A stretch of DNA of 58,172 nt, from positions 1-58,172 of the forward strand of contig JBPOII010000019.1 in assembly GCA_052034625.1 (NCBI GenBank), in the 5' to 3' direction. The DNA is from JAVBLP01 sp052034625 (lineage in GTDB: Bacteria > Elusimicrobiota > Endomicrobiia > Endomicrobiales > Endomicrobiaceae). Shown here in pieces: positions 18,316 through 26,786 of this stretch (positions are counted from its first letter, which is position 1; each line of letters opens with the position of its first letter). The position numbers were made by a program, and so were the translations under genes. The notes beneath the pieces were generated by a model that saw nothing but the letters and a program-made list of their open reading frames with translations, was not told where the DNA came from and searched no databases.

Positions 18316-19977
18316 TCATTGAGAAATCAAAAGCAGTGCTGGATCATAATCATCTTTGGAATGCTTTGTAGGCTGGACATAATATTGTTTTATTTTATGG
18401 GCTCCGGGATTTGCAAGTATATACCTTGCGGCATCAAACTCGTCAAACTCATCTCTGTAATCATCTTTGTAATTATCTTTTTTTGATTTTTTTGCCGATT
18501 TCTCTTTTATCTTTTTTTGTTTTTTTACAGTTTTATCTTTTTTAACTTTTTTAGGTTTATCATCACGTACTATTCGAAAGTCCGGAGTTCCGTCAGAACG
18601 TCCTAGAAGTTCTTTAGCCGGATCATAATCATCTTCACTGTAAGGAGTGGGCTGCTCTATATACTCTTTTGCTTCAAAAATATATTCTTTCTTCTTTTTT
18701 GATTTTTCAGATTTGCTTGATTCGCTTTCAAGTTCGAGCAAATATTTTGCGGCATCAAATTCATTTTGATTTGTTTTAACTGAAGAATATATCGGCTTTT
18801 CATCTGACAAAGAGTCTTCTATGGGTTTTTCCTGATTCTCCACTCCATCATGAGATAAAAGGGTTGCATATTCTTCGTTTGAAGAACTACGTTTCACTGA
18901 CTGCAAAGGAAGTTCTTTGCTTTTTGCCTTACTCTCTTCCTTTTCTCTTTTTGTTCTTAAAGCTTGTAATTTTTTCTTTTTCTTCTCAAATTCTTTCTTT
19001 TCTTTGATTTCCTGTTTAGCTGCTTTCTTTTTCAATTTCTGCTGTTGTTTTTCATATTTTACTTGTCTCTTAAACTGTTCATTTTTCACCATATACATTT
19101 TCAGTTTATATGACAAAGCCATCATGTGGCGGTCATATCTTTCATTATCGTATATATAAGCATAATCTATTTTTAAATTTCTATAATCAAAACCTAATCC
19201 GGCTGAATATTTATCCTTAATGACGGCATAATCATCATATTCATAACCTAAACGCAGAGAAAAGAACGAATATGCAATTTCAAAACCGGCTCTTGGAATT
19301 GCACGCTTTTGTGATAGATCCGAATATATGGCATCCAAAGCTAAAGTAACAAATAATTTTTTGTAATTTAAGTCCGCTGTTATCCCTGCAGTAAAATAAG
19401 GATCAATTTTTTTTCCTTCAAAATCATAAAAATCACCAAAAAGATTAAAACCGGAAACACCGACACTAATAAAACTATAATTCGCAATTAAACCTAAATC
19501 ACCGGTAATATAATCGGAATTTCTGTCTTGGTAAATTTTTGAATATAAATATTTCAAGTTTGCACCGAAACTTAAAAATTTAATTTTTTTTGATAAGTTA
19601 AGATATGCCGCCACATCTTGCTCAATATCTATATTGCCTACCATAGTAGAAACTGCACCGGCTCCAATATTTATCCCATAGAATACTTCGGGATATATAA
19701 AGGAAAAAGCTCCAAAAGCTCCGTCAGATAAATCTTTTTCTTCATAAAAAACTGTATTGTACATAATACCCATCATAGGCAAAGATGCTCTATAAGCAGG
19801 GTTTGACATTATACCGAAAACATCTTCAATCATATTGGAAGTATAGGCATTTTGCATTGAAGCTGCTCTTACGGAAGGCTGTAAAAAAAGTATACTGCCA
19901 TCTCTGATATCAGCAAAAACCAAAGAAGTAAAAGTAAAAAACGATAGAACAATGAATACAATTTTATTTTTCATCAT
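18316..19977 (-). CDS. Outer-membrane-type beta-barrel protein with repeat-bearing charged tail
   Basis: 553 residues. A signal peptide (to about residue 22) is followed by ~270 residues rich in alternating aromatic/polar strands (for example FGAFSFIYPEVFYGINIGAGAVS and LGLIANYSFISVGVSGFNLFG), resembling PorV/UPF0164-type barrels. Residues ~300-360 are a lysine/glutamate-rich helix. The remainder is a charged, probably disordered tail carrying four copies of a short motif: FDAAKYLL (407-414), YDPAKELL (451-458), FDAARYIL (514-521), YDPALLLI (544-551). The two YDP copies sit in a larger shared unit, QPT-x2-S-x-DDYDPA. I do not recognise a named family for the whole protein. The neighbour at 20121 carries the same motifs. 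Confidence 0.75.
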   Translation of the reverse strand: MMKNKIVFIVLSFFTFTSLVFADIRDGSILFLQPSVRAASMQNAYTSNMIEDVFGIMSNPAYRASLPMMGIMYNTVFYEEKDLSDGAFGAFSFIYPEVFYGINIGAGAVSTMVGNIDIEQDVAAYLNLSKKIKFLSFGANLKYLYSKIYQDRNSDYITGDLGLIANYSFISVGVSGFNLFGDFYDFEGKKIDPYFTAGITADLNYKKLFVTLALDAIYSDLSQKRAIPRAGFEIAYSFFSLRLGYEYDDYAVIKDKYSAGLGFDYRNLKIDYAYIYDNERYDRHMMALSYKLKMYMVKNEQFKRQVKYEKQQQKLKKKAAKQEIKEKKEFEKKKKKLQALRTKREKEESKAKSKELPLQSVKRSSSNEEYATLLSHDGVENQEKPIEDSLSDEKPIYSSVKTNQNEFDAAKYLLELESESSKSEKSKKKKEYIFEAKEYIEQPTPYSEDDYDPAKELLGRSDGTPDFRIVRDDKPKKVKKDKTVKKQKKIKEKSAKKSKKDNYKDDYRDEFDEFDAARYILANPGAHKIKQYYVQPTKHSKDDYDPALLLISQ

Positions 19978-20028
19978 ACTTTGTATATTTAATATGGTTA
20001 ATTTAAATATATTATAGTTTATGTATTA

Positions 20029-20057
20029 ATTTTATGCTTTAGGTTTATTTATTTCAA
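20029..20057 (-). promoter_or_regulatory. possible promoter of the barrel-protein gene
   Basis: Minus-strand TTGAAA (20057-20052), 17 bases, TAAAAT (20034-20029); leader of about 45 bases to the start at 19977. This AT-rich stretch offers other -10-like sites. Confidence 0.4.
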
Positions 20058-20067
20058 TAGAAAAATA

Positions 20068-20098
20068 AAAGCCTGCCGAATATATTTCGGCAGGCTTT
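20068..20098 (-). terminator. terminator 3' of the second barrel-protein gene
   Basis: Stem AAGCCTGCCGAA/TTCGGCAGGCTT with a short loop, preceded by an A-run on the plus strand (T-run on the minus strand). Ends the unit 22136-20121. Confidence 0.85.
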
Positions 20099-20120
20099 CA
20101 TTATACGCTATTGTTTTTAC

Positions 20121-21449
20121 TTAGAACGTATATCCTGCATAAAACCCTACTTTTGAATAGTTGAGATCCTTGTCCACTTTCTCATTTACTACAGAATTAT
20201 TGTAACTAAAACACGCATTATTTACAGAATAAAGGATTTGAAATACATGTTGATTATAAGACGCACCTGCTCCTCCTGCATAATATGCACCGCCTTCCGC
20301 TTTCAGCTTCCCTAAATATGATGTATTTGCTATTATAAAATTATACCCTAATTGTGCAACCGCATAAAAATAATAATCTTCCTTTGTAAAAACCCTCATC
20401 TTAAAAGCTGCATATATCGGAAGGAAACTGAATCTCCCCGGATCATCTTCTAGACATCTATTAAACTCATAACTAATGCCTAACCCCGCTGCGGCAAATC
20501 TGCTAAAATATGCATACTGTTCAGCAGATATTGTCATACCATAATCTGAATTTTGTGTTTTATCTGCACTTTTATTTATGCCGGATTCTATAATATCACC
20601 CGATTCAATATGAACGCCCTTTAAATCAAATGATACTGCAAGAAAAGTTTCATTTTCAGGTTTTTCACCTTTTACGGTGTCTTTTTTAATATCTTCAGAC
20701 AATATTATTTTCTGCATTTTTTCTTTTTTAGCTTTCTTTTCTCTGGCAGGCTTTTTCCTTTTCACATTATCTTCTTTATCCGTAGAATAATCGTCACCGT
20801 ACTCTCCAAGCAAATATTTCACAGGATCGTAAGCATCATCAATATCTTCTTGTTTCTCGCCTTGAACATATACAACAGGAGCAACATTCGGATCATTTTC
20901 AAGTTTTTCAGCCGTATTTTGCCTTACACTGTCACTTCCGGATTCTCCGCCTGAAAGTAAGTATAATGCTGCATCAAACTCACCAGCAGCAGCTTTTGTT
21001 GTATCTGTCTTCTGTTTTGCTGCATCGATCTCAGCATCATCTTTTTTCTTTTTTGTATCGGCTGCGGCGGTTTTTTTAGATGCTTTCGTTTTTTTTGTCT
21101 CTTTAACATTATAAACTATTATTCCAGATTCATTATCGGCTACATATACTTGTGAGCCCGGCATATCCTGTTTCGCTTTGCTGCTGAATTGCACTTTTGC
21201 ATCAACATTTGTATCATCGCTTTTAGCTTTAGGAGGTAACCTGTTTTCTTTTCTCTTAGAAGAAATTTCATCGATATCTTTTAACATAAGTTTTTTTCTT
21301 TTGCCGGAAATCGAAATCGTTATGGAATCCCTGGTCTCGGAAACTATTTTACCTTGAATTTCTTCTCCCGATTTCATATATATATATTCGGCAGAAGCAA
21401 TACTGACAAAAAAAGACATCATAATCATTAAAATAACTGATTTTTTCAT
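20121..21449 (-). CDS. Second outer-membrane-type protein sharing the FDAA/YDP repeats
   Basis: 442 residues. Signal peptide to about residue 20, then a small beta-rich N-terminal domain (YIYMKSGEEIQGKIVSE to DIDEISSKRKE) like an SH3-type fold. A long lysine-rich linker contains FDAALYLL (158-165) and YDPVKYLL (207-214). A C-terminal ~170-residue beta-barrel-like region ends in GFYAGYTF, an aromatic C-terminus typical of BAM substrates. No named family is recognised. It lies 12 bases after the MORN-like gene. Confidence 0.72.
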   Translation of the reverse strand: MKKSVILMIMMSFFVSIASAEYIYMKSGEEIQGKIVSETRDSITISISGKRKKLMLKDIDEISSKRKENRLPPKAKSDDTNVDAKVQFSSKAKQDMPGSQVYVADNESGIIVYNVKETKKTKASKKTAAADTKKKKDDAEIDAAKQKTDTTKAAAGEFDAALYLLSGGESGSDSVRQNTAEKLENDPNVAPVVYVQGEKQEDIDDAYDPVKYLLGEYGDDYSTDKEDNVKRKKPAREKKAKKEKMQKIILSEDIKKDTVKGEKPENETFLAVSFDLKGVHIESGDIIESGINKSADKTQNSDYGMTISAEQYAYFSRFAAAGLGISYEFNRCLEDDPGRFSFLPIYAAFKMRVFTKEDYYFYAVAQLGYNFIIANTSYLGKLKAEGGAYYAGGAGASYNQHVFQILYSVNNACFSYNNSVVNEKVDKDLNYSKVGFYAGYTF

Positions 21450-21461
21450 TTTTACCTCTTA

Positions 21462-22136
21462 TTACTTAACATTTTCTACTGCTTCATCGTCTTGATATCT
21501 GACTTTGTGAAGAATCTTGCCGTTAGAATCATATTCTGTGATAATGCCGTCCAGCATATCGTCTTTCATTGTTCCTGTAAGCATTTTCTTGCCGTTTTTA
21601 TAGTATCTTGTAATAGGTCCGTTCCTATAGGCATCTTCAAGGAGAGCATCTTCATACAGCTCTCCTGAATCATAGTAAAGTTTACTGGTACCGTTGCCAA
21701 GACTATCCATTATTATCTGTTGCTGTATAACTCCATTGGGATAAAATATTGTATAAGTGCTTTTTAGCAGATTTCTGCCTGACCATTCATTGTCTGTTGA
21801 TGATTTTTTCATCCCGGTAGCATAGTATTCCGTTTCTTCATATAAAAAATTTGATTGGTATATAGCCTTACTTTTAAGTCTGCCGTTCCCATAATATTCA
21901 AAAATTTCACCGTTTGGGATACTTCCTTTCACACCCATAACTCTTCCGTCAATATGAAAGAACTCTTTTGCAATTTCCCTGCCATTTTCATCGTAAAAGG
22001 TCATCTCTTTTTTAGGATTCCCCTCATAATAATGCGTAGCTGTGACTTTTCTTGTGTTTTCTGCAAATGCACAAGAAAGCGCCAAGCATACTAAGAATAG
22101 TACAAATATGAATTTTTGCACTCTTTTTCTCCGCAT
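21462..22136 (-). CDS. Secreted MORN-repeat protein (YwqK-like)
   Basis: 224 residues with a signal peptide (FIFVLFLVCLALSCAFA). Then come tandem ~20-residue repeats of the MORN_2/YwqK type, such as EFFHIDGRVMG, FEYYGNGRLKSKAIYQ, TIFYPNGVIQQQ, KLYYDSGELYEDAL, TRYYKNGKKMLTGTM and TEYDSNGKILHKV. Databases often label such proteins antitoxins, but this one is exported and has no toxin neighbour, so that name is not justified. It starts a unit with the barrel protein at 20121. Confidence 0.8.
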   Translation of the reverse strand: MRRKRVQKFIFVLFLVCLALSCAFAENTRKVTATHYYEGNPKKEMTFYDENGREIAKEFFHIDGRVMGVKGSIPNGEIFEYYGNGRLKSKAIYQSNFLYEETEYYATGMKKSSTDNEWSGRNLLKSTYTIFYPNGVIQQQIIMDSLGNGTSKLYYDSGELYEDALLEDAYRNGPITRYYKNGKKMLTGTMKDDMLDGIITEYDSNGKILHKVRYQDDEAVENVK

Positions 22137-22282
22137 ATTTTCACACTTACCTTTAAAATTATAAATATTTATTTTTAATATATTAACCTTTTTATATTAA
22201 TTTTTCAAGCTGAATTACATTTTTAGATAATTATTTCTTATTTATTAAAGCAATAAAACAATTTTTTTCTAACTTTTTTTTG

Positions 22283-22288
22283 TATAAT
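22283..22288 (+). promoter_or_regulatory. -10 element of tRNA-Leu
   Basis: Perfect TATAAT 17 bases before the tRNA. The -35 region is only a T-run, so only the -10 is supported. Confidence 0.45.
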
Positions 22289-22305
22289 ATCTGTAAATAT
22301 TTAAA

Positions 22306-22389
22306 GCCGAGGTGGTGGAACGGCAGACACGCAGGTCTCAGAAGCCTGTCCCCGAAAGGGTGGTATGGGTTCAAATCCCATCCTCGGCA
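22306..22389 (+). tRNA. tRNA-Leu (anticodon CAG)
   Basis: Class II tRNA with acceptor GCCGAGG/CCTCGGC, anticodon stem CAGGT/GCCTG with loop CTCAGAA, long variable arm around CCCCGAAAGGG, T-loop GTTCAAA. No CCA encoded. Confidence 0.95.
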
Positions 22390-22430
22390 TACTTGATTTC
22401 CTAAAATATATAAAAATTTTACTTTTTAAA

Positions 22431-22470
22431 AACAAAGAACACGGCTAAGTATTTAGCCGTGTTCTTTGTT
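22431..22470. terminator. bidirectional terminator between tRNA-Leu and the prepilin gene
   Basis: Eighteen-base perfect stem AACAAAGAACACGGCTAA with its complement around a four-base loop, with T-rich flank. Serves the plus-strand tRNA and the minus-strand gene. Confidence 0.85.
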
Positions 22471-22487
22471 TTATTTCAATTTAACTT

Positions 22488-22916
22488 TTATAAACTTTCC
22501 GTAGAGCCTGCATGGCGTATAACTTGCGGTTGAGTCGTAAAATAAGTGAGCGTCATAGTTACTCCTTGAGCTTTTGAATTCTGTGCTCCTTCAGTACTTA
22601 AAGAAAAACTGTTTGAATTCTCGCTAGGGATATTCCAGCCAAAAGTTCTAAAGTATTTATTCCTTCTGGCATCAACTCCAAGCTCAACAACAACACTTTT
22701 ATTACTAAGTGAGCTGCCGCCTTCCCTATACCAAATACCTTTTCTGGATTTGTATATTTCCTGAGAAGCACTTATTTCAGCAAGTAATGCTTTTGCCTCA
22801 ATATCAATTGATTTTGCTACATGCCCTCTGTATACAGGAACACCAACAACTGCAAGTATACCGATAATACCTACAACAACCATAATTTCAATTAATGAAA
22901 ATCCTTTGTTTTTCAT
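22488..22916 (-). CDS. Type IV prepilin-like protein
   Basis: 142 residues. Class III signal: MKNK/GFSLIEIMVVV with cleavage before Phe6 and the conserved Glu at mature position 5, then a hydrophobic helix to about residue 28. The C-terminal domain (SASQEIYKSRKGIWYREGG) resembles pilins/pseudopilins found in many copies in Elusimicrobium. No assembly ATPase or prepilin peptidase is in this window. Confidence 0.9.
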   Translation of the reverse strand: MKNKGFSLIEIMVVVGIIGILAVVGVPVYRGHVAKSIDIEAKALLAEISASQEIYKSRKGIWYREGGSSLSNKSVVVELGVDARRNKYFRTFGWNIPSENSNSFSLSTEGAQNSKAQGVTMTLTYFTTQPQVIRHAGSTESL

Positions 22917-22952
22917 AAACCCGCCTTTGGAAACTTTAAAAAGTTGCCATTT

Positions 22953-23402
22953 TTACTTTATTGTGAAAGCATCTTTCTTAAGAACATTCCCGTCGGCATC
23001 AACAACCGCTACAGACAATTCGCCTTCAAGCCCCGGATAAATGGTTTTGCTGCTCCAAGTTCTAAAAGAAGGTGTCGTTATTGTAAGAGGAACTTCGCCT
23101 ATAACAGTTTCACCTAAATACCAAATATGCTTTATTTCTGTTGCTTCCTCTGCACCTTCAATTTTAGTCCAATAATAAAGTTTTGGCACGTCTTTTGTAA
23201 ATTCCGCTGATTTGCCCTCAGGCATTTTTTCAGAAATCGCCGTACAAATAGCTGAATCGGAAACTGTCAAGGCACTCTTTTGTTCTACTGTTTCCTGAAC
23301 TGCTACTTTCTGAGTTTCTTCCTGAACTGCTTCCTGGGCAAAAGCCGCTCCGCATACCCCAAACATTAATGCAAATACCGCTAAAAAACCTAATTTTTTC
23401 AT
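22953..23402 (-). CDS. Secreted DUF2914-domain protein
   Basis: 149 residues with a signal peptide (FLAVFALMFGVCGAAFA). The C-terminal ~100 residues show the DUF2914 pattern: KHIWYLGETVIGEVPLTI, FRTWSSKTIYPGLEGELSVAVVDADG. Function unknown; this domain often accompanies envelope proteins. 14 bases after the DUF4833-like gene. Confidence 0.78.
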   Translation of the reverse strand: MKKLGFLAVFALMFGVCGAAFAQEAVQEETQKVAVQETVEQKSALTVSDSAICTAISEKMPEGKSAEFTKDVPKLYYWTKIEGAEEATEIKHIWYLGETVIGEVPLTITTPSFRTWSSKTIYPGLEGELSVAVVDADGNVLKKDAFTIK

Positions 23403-23416
23403 ATGCTTCCTCCCTT

Positions 23417-23929
23417 TTATTCAATATCTATTTTTTCAACTACTTCTTCACCGGTTTCAATATCTATACCTGTTAGCGTATAGTAAATAACTTTAGGAAT
23501 ACCTGTCCATCTTTCAACAGAGCTTACATATACTTTTGTAAGATAAGCCCTTTTTTGATTTATTGGAATCTCAGCTTTTGGTTCCCCGTCAACCATAATA
23601 ACTTTTATTTTTCTGTCCTCAACAGCTTTTAATGTAAGGTCATAATAATTTTGGCTGTTGTAACTTATTTGATAACCATAAGCTTTTTTATCAAAAGCAC
23701 CTAACTCTTTGCGGCTTCCGTCTACAGCATATAATATCCAATATGCATCTATAGTTTTTTTTGAATCTATTTTTCCATTTTCATCAAGAATAATATCGTA
23801 CTGTACTATATTGGCGTTTTTGCTTCTTTCAATTTTAAAAAGATTTTTTGAAGTTTCAGCAAAAGAGTTTATGGAAAAGAAAAGTACTAACACGGCACAA
23901 ACAGCGATATGGCTGATAATTTTCTTCAT
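23417..23929 (-). CDS. Secreted DUF4833-like protein
   Basis: 170 residues with a signal peptide ending near SFA. The mature part (FKIERSKNANIVQYDIIL, DAYWILYAVDGSRKELGAF, AYGYQI) resembles DUF4833. No function known. First gene of a two-gene unit with the DUF2914 protein; both are small exported beta-rich domains. Confidence 0.7.
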   Translation of the reverse strand: MKKIISHIAVCAVLVLFFSINSFAETSKNLFKIERSKNANIVQYDIILDENGKIDSKKTIDAYWILYAVDGSRKELGAFDKKAYGYQISYNSQNYYDLTLKAVEDRKIKVIMVDGEPKAEIPINQKRAYLTKVYVSSVERWTGIPKVIYYTLTGIDIETGEEVVEKIDIE

Positions 23930-23978
23930 TATTTCTCCTATATTTAGCCATTTTATATAATTATTGCTAATGTTTCAA

Positions 23979-26786
23979 TTAAACTGTCGCTTGCCTGCAT
24001 ATATAAAAATATTTACAATTTTCACAATTTTCAGAGTCTTTCTCATCAAATTCAAAATATTCCGAAGTATTAATTTCATCAAGAATGCTTTTTACGGCTT
24101 CAATACATTTATTGTAGGTTTCAGAATTATCTGAAAATCCGGCTATTTCAGCTTTCTTAATATCATAAAGTCCGCAAAAATCAACTTGTTTGCCGGTTTC
24201 TTTTTCAAAAATATATTTATACAGAGGAAGCTGAAGAGATTTTACCACTCTTTTAATATTTTCTCTGCTATAACCCAAAGCAAGAATATCGTCAAATTTT
24301 CTCGAAACTATTGGTGTACCCACTCTCCCCGTCTTATAGTCAAAGATCGCATATCCGTTTCCTGTCTTATCTATTCTGTCTATTATACATTCTACGGAAT
24401 AAGTGCCGGAATCCGAAACTATTTGAGTCAAATATTTTTTTTCGCTTTTATATACACTGTCGAAATCTCTTTCATTTTCAGCTTCTAAAAAACGCTCCAT
24501 TCTAAAACGCAGAACTTCCCATATTAAAAAGGCATCTTCTCTGAACTTAAGATCAAAAGCCGCATTAAAACTTTCATTTAATTCTTTCAGATACTTTTCT
24601 TTAAACTCTTCCTTCCTTAGTTGCGAGCTTTTAAAACCTTCAGGAAAAATCCTTTTCAGAAAATCATGTATAAATATACCCATATCGCTGTTCGACAATT
24701 CCCCGCTGAGATCTATGCCTTCATCAAGGCGTAAAATATATTGAAAATAAAATTGCAGCCGGCATCTTAAATAAGTATCTATTTTGCTGTATGAGTACTT
24801 CATTTTTTTCAGATATTTAGACATTTCCGCTGTTTTGGTATATTTACGCTTTATATTATTTTCTATTGAGATCTTTGCCGGATTGAAAGTTGATATCTTT
24901 ACTGCATTCATATCGCCGCTTTCAGATTGTTTTTCCCATATGATCTTTTCTATAAAACGGCTTTTTTCTTCTTTTTCATTCTCCGGATAAATCAGATAGA
25001 CTTTTTTTGCTCCGGCTATAAGACGATTAAAGTGATACGATTGTATCTCAAATTCTTTTTTTACCATACCTATACCCAGCACATTCATAATATCTTTCGG
25101 CACAAGAGGGAAATCTCTTCTTAAAGCCGGAATAGCCGAATCTGTCATTCCTATAATAAAAACATTGTCAAAAGTGAGATTTCTGGACTCAAGCAATCCG
25201 AGTATCTGAATACCTTTAAGAGGCGATCCGGGAAGAGCTATTTTTTTATCTTTGATAAGACCTGAAACTATATTTATAATATCTTCCTGTTTGAATTTAA
25301 AATTTGAGACTTCACCGTATTTAAGTTCATCGCACATAGATATCAAAAGTTCTGCTGCCTCAACATTTAAAGGATAAGACTGCATACTGCCGATCTCAGC
25401 TGTCTTATCTATAAAAAACAAAAGAGTGTCGGAAAATCCGCTTAAAGTTTCAGCTTTTTCCCATCTGTCAAAAAGCAGCTCAAAAATTTCCTTAATTATC
25501 TGTTTCAGTTTTTCATTAGTTAAAGATGTTCCTGCTTTTTTTATTGTAAGATTTATCTCTTCAAGTAAAGATTCTTCTTTTAAAATATCGGAAAGTTCAA
25601 AGAACATTATTCCGGAAAGAGATGTCTTTGAGGAAGCATCAAGCGCATTCTCTATCTTATGTGCTACAATTCTTGAAACGGCCGGCTCACCGAAAAACCT
25701 CATATTCTTTATAAGCGGATTTGTCATAACTTTCATAATATCTTTGGAATAATAGAACTTTCCTTTTCTGGATAATTGTGCATCCATAATAGATTGAATA
25801 AGTGTAAACAGTGCTGTTTTATGAGCAGGATATCCGGTTGAAATATTGTATTTATCCGTAATAACAGAAACTTCCGATATTACAGGTGAAAGCAGTCCGG
25901 ACTGAGGAACAACAACGATACTTTTCTCAAACTCGGAAGGTTTTATTTCGCCAAGCAAATTTCCAAGCAATGCGGCTTGCGACTGATCATCAAAAGCGGA
26001 ATAAACTGAAAAAACTGTTTTGTTTTCAGTTTTCTTTTTTGGCGGCATAACTTTAGAAAAATATGAATATATATTTGTAAGCGTTTCATATTCTTCCGGA
26101 TCGCCATGTATGAGAATGGTAAGATTTCCTTTATCATAGATCTTTTTAAATATTTCAAGTTCAGTTTTATGCAGATAGAAAGGTGCCAAAAGTATTATTT
26201 CATCAAACTCTCCGCTTATGCTGCACTCTCTTAATGCGGCCGCTTTAAGAAATAGATGCCCTTTAGTTGTACGAGATAACTTTTCAAGATTTTCATGAAA
26301 TCTTTTTCTGATAATAAAAATATTTTTTAACAGATCATTAATATTTGAAGGGACATCATAACCGATATCGGCATTTGCTTTTACATTTTTAAGCCTTTCT
26401 TCAGGTACATTCTCAAGATCCAGCTGCTCTATAAATGACAATATTTCAAGTGCCCATGGGAGAAAAGCCGCAAAACTTTTTTCTTCTTTTAAAAGCTCGG
26501 GAGTTTCCTCTTTAACCGTTTCATAAAGCATATAAGCCGCTTCAATATCAGGTATTCTGACAAGATCACTGCCGTCAAAAATAATTTTGCCGATAAAATC
26601 ATCATTCGTATAAAAAACCGGAGGATAAAATGCTTTGCCGTTTTTTTCGGCAAGTTTTTTCTTTAAAAAAAGGAAAGGTCTTTTGCCGCCGCTGACTAAG
26701 GCTGTCCTGCCTTTAATGGCGGCAATATAGTCGGCCGTAAAATCTATAATATTTTCAGCAAGCGGTATATTTATTATTTTACTCAT
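23979..26786 (-). CDS. addB: AddB-like nuclease/helicase subunit with Fe-S nuclease domain
   Basis: 935 residues. The middle has the inactivated helicase-like half (IQILGLLESRNLTFDNVFIIGM, GMVKKEFEIQSYHFNRLI). The C-terminal PD-(D/E)XK domain starts near residue 665 with DTYLRCRLQFYF (Cys675), has the catalytic FDYKTGR near 815, and ends with CENCKYFYIC. The four cysteines fit the 4Fe-4S staple of AddB/Cas4/Dna2 nucleases. Partner of the downstream-numbered AddA (26783), with which it overlaps as ATGA. Expected role: double-strand-break end processing for RecA loading. Confidence 0.85.
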   Translation of the reverse strand: MSKIINIPLAENIIDFTADYIAAIKGRTALVSGGKRPFLFLKKKLAEKNGKAFYPPVFYTNDDFIGKIIFDGSDLVRIPDIEAAYMLYETVKEETPELLKEEKSFAAFLPWALEILSFIEQLDLENVPEERLKNVKANADIGYDVPSNINDLLKNIFIIRKRFHENLEKLSRTTKGHLFLKAAALRECSISGEFDEIILLAPFYLHKTELEIFKKIYDKGNLTILIHGDPEEYETLTNIYSYFSKVMPPKKKTENKTVFSVYSAFDDQSQAALLGNLLGEIKPSEFEKSIVVVPQSGLLSPVISEVSVITDKYNISTGYPAHKTALFTLIQSIMDAQLSRKGKFYYSKDIMKVMTNPLIKNMRFFGEPAVSRIVAHKIENALDASSKTSLSGIMFFELSDILKEESLLEEINLTIKKAGTSLTNEKLKQIIKEIFELLFDRWEKAETLSGFSDTLLFFIDKTAEIGSMQSYPLNVEAAELLISMCDELKYGEVSNFKFKQEDIINIVSGLIKDKKIALPGSPLKGIQILGLLESRNLTFDNVFIIGMTDSAIPALRRDFPLVPKDIMNVLGIGMVKKEFEIQSYHFNRLIAGAKKVYLIYPENEKEEKSRFIEKIIWEKQSESGDMNAVKISTFNPAKISIENNIKRKYTKTAEMSKYLKKMKYSYSKIDTYLRCRLQFYFQYILRLDEGIDLSGELSNSDMGIFIHDFLKRIFPEGFKSSQLRKEEFKEKYLKELNESFNAAFDLKFREDAFLIWEVLRFRMERFLEAENERDFDSVYKSEKKYLTQIVSDSGTYSVECIIDRIDKTGNGYAIFDYKTGRVGTPIVSRKFDDILALGYSRENIKRVVKSLQLPLYKYIFEKETGKQVDFCGLYDIKKAEIAGFSDNSETYNKCIEAVKSILDEINTSEYFEFDEKDSENCENCKYFYICRQATV

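Noticed and set aside
21462..22136. Antitoxin of a toxin-antitoxin pair
   Set aside because: The name comes from MORN-like repeats only; the protein has a signal peptide and no toxin neighbour.
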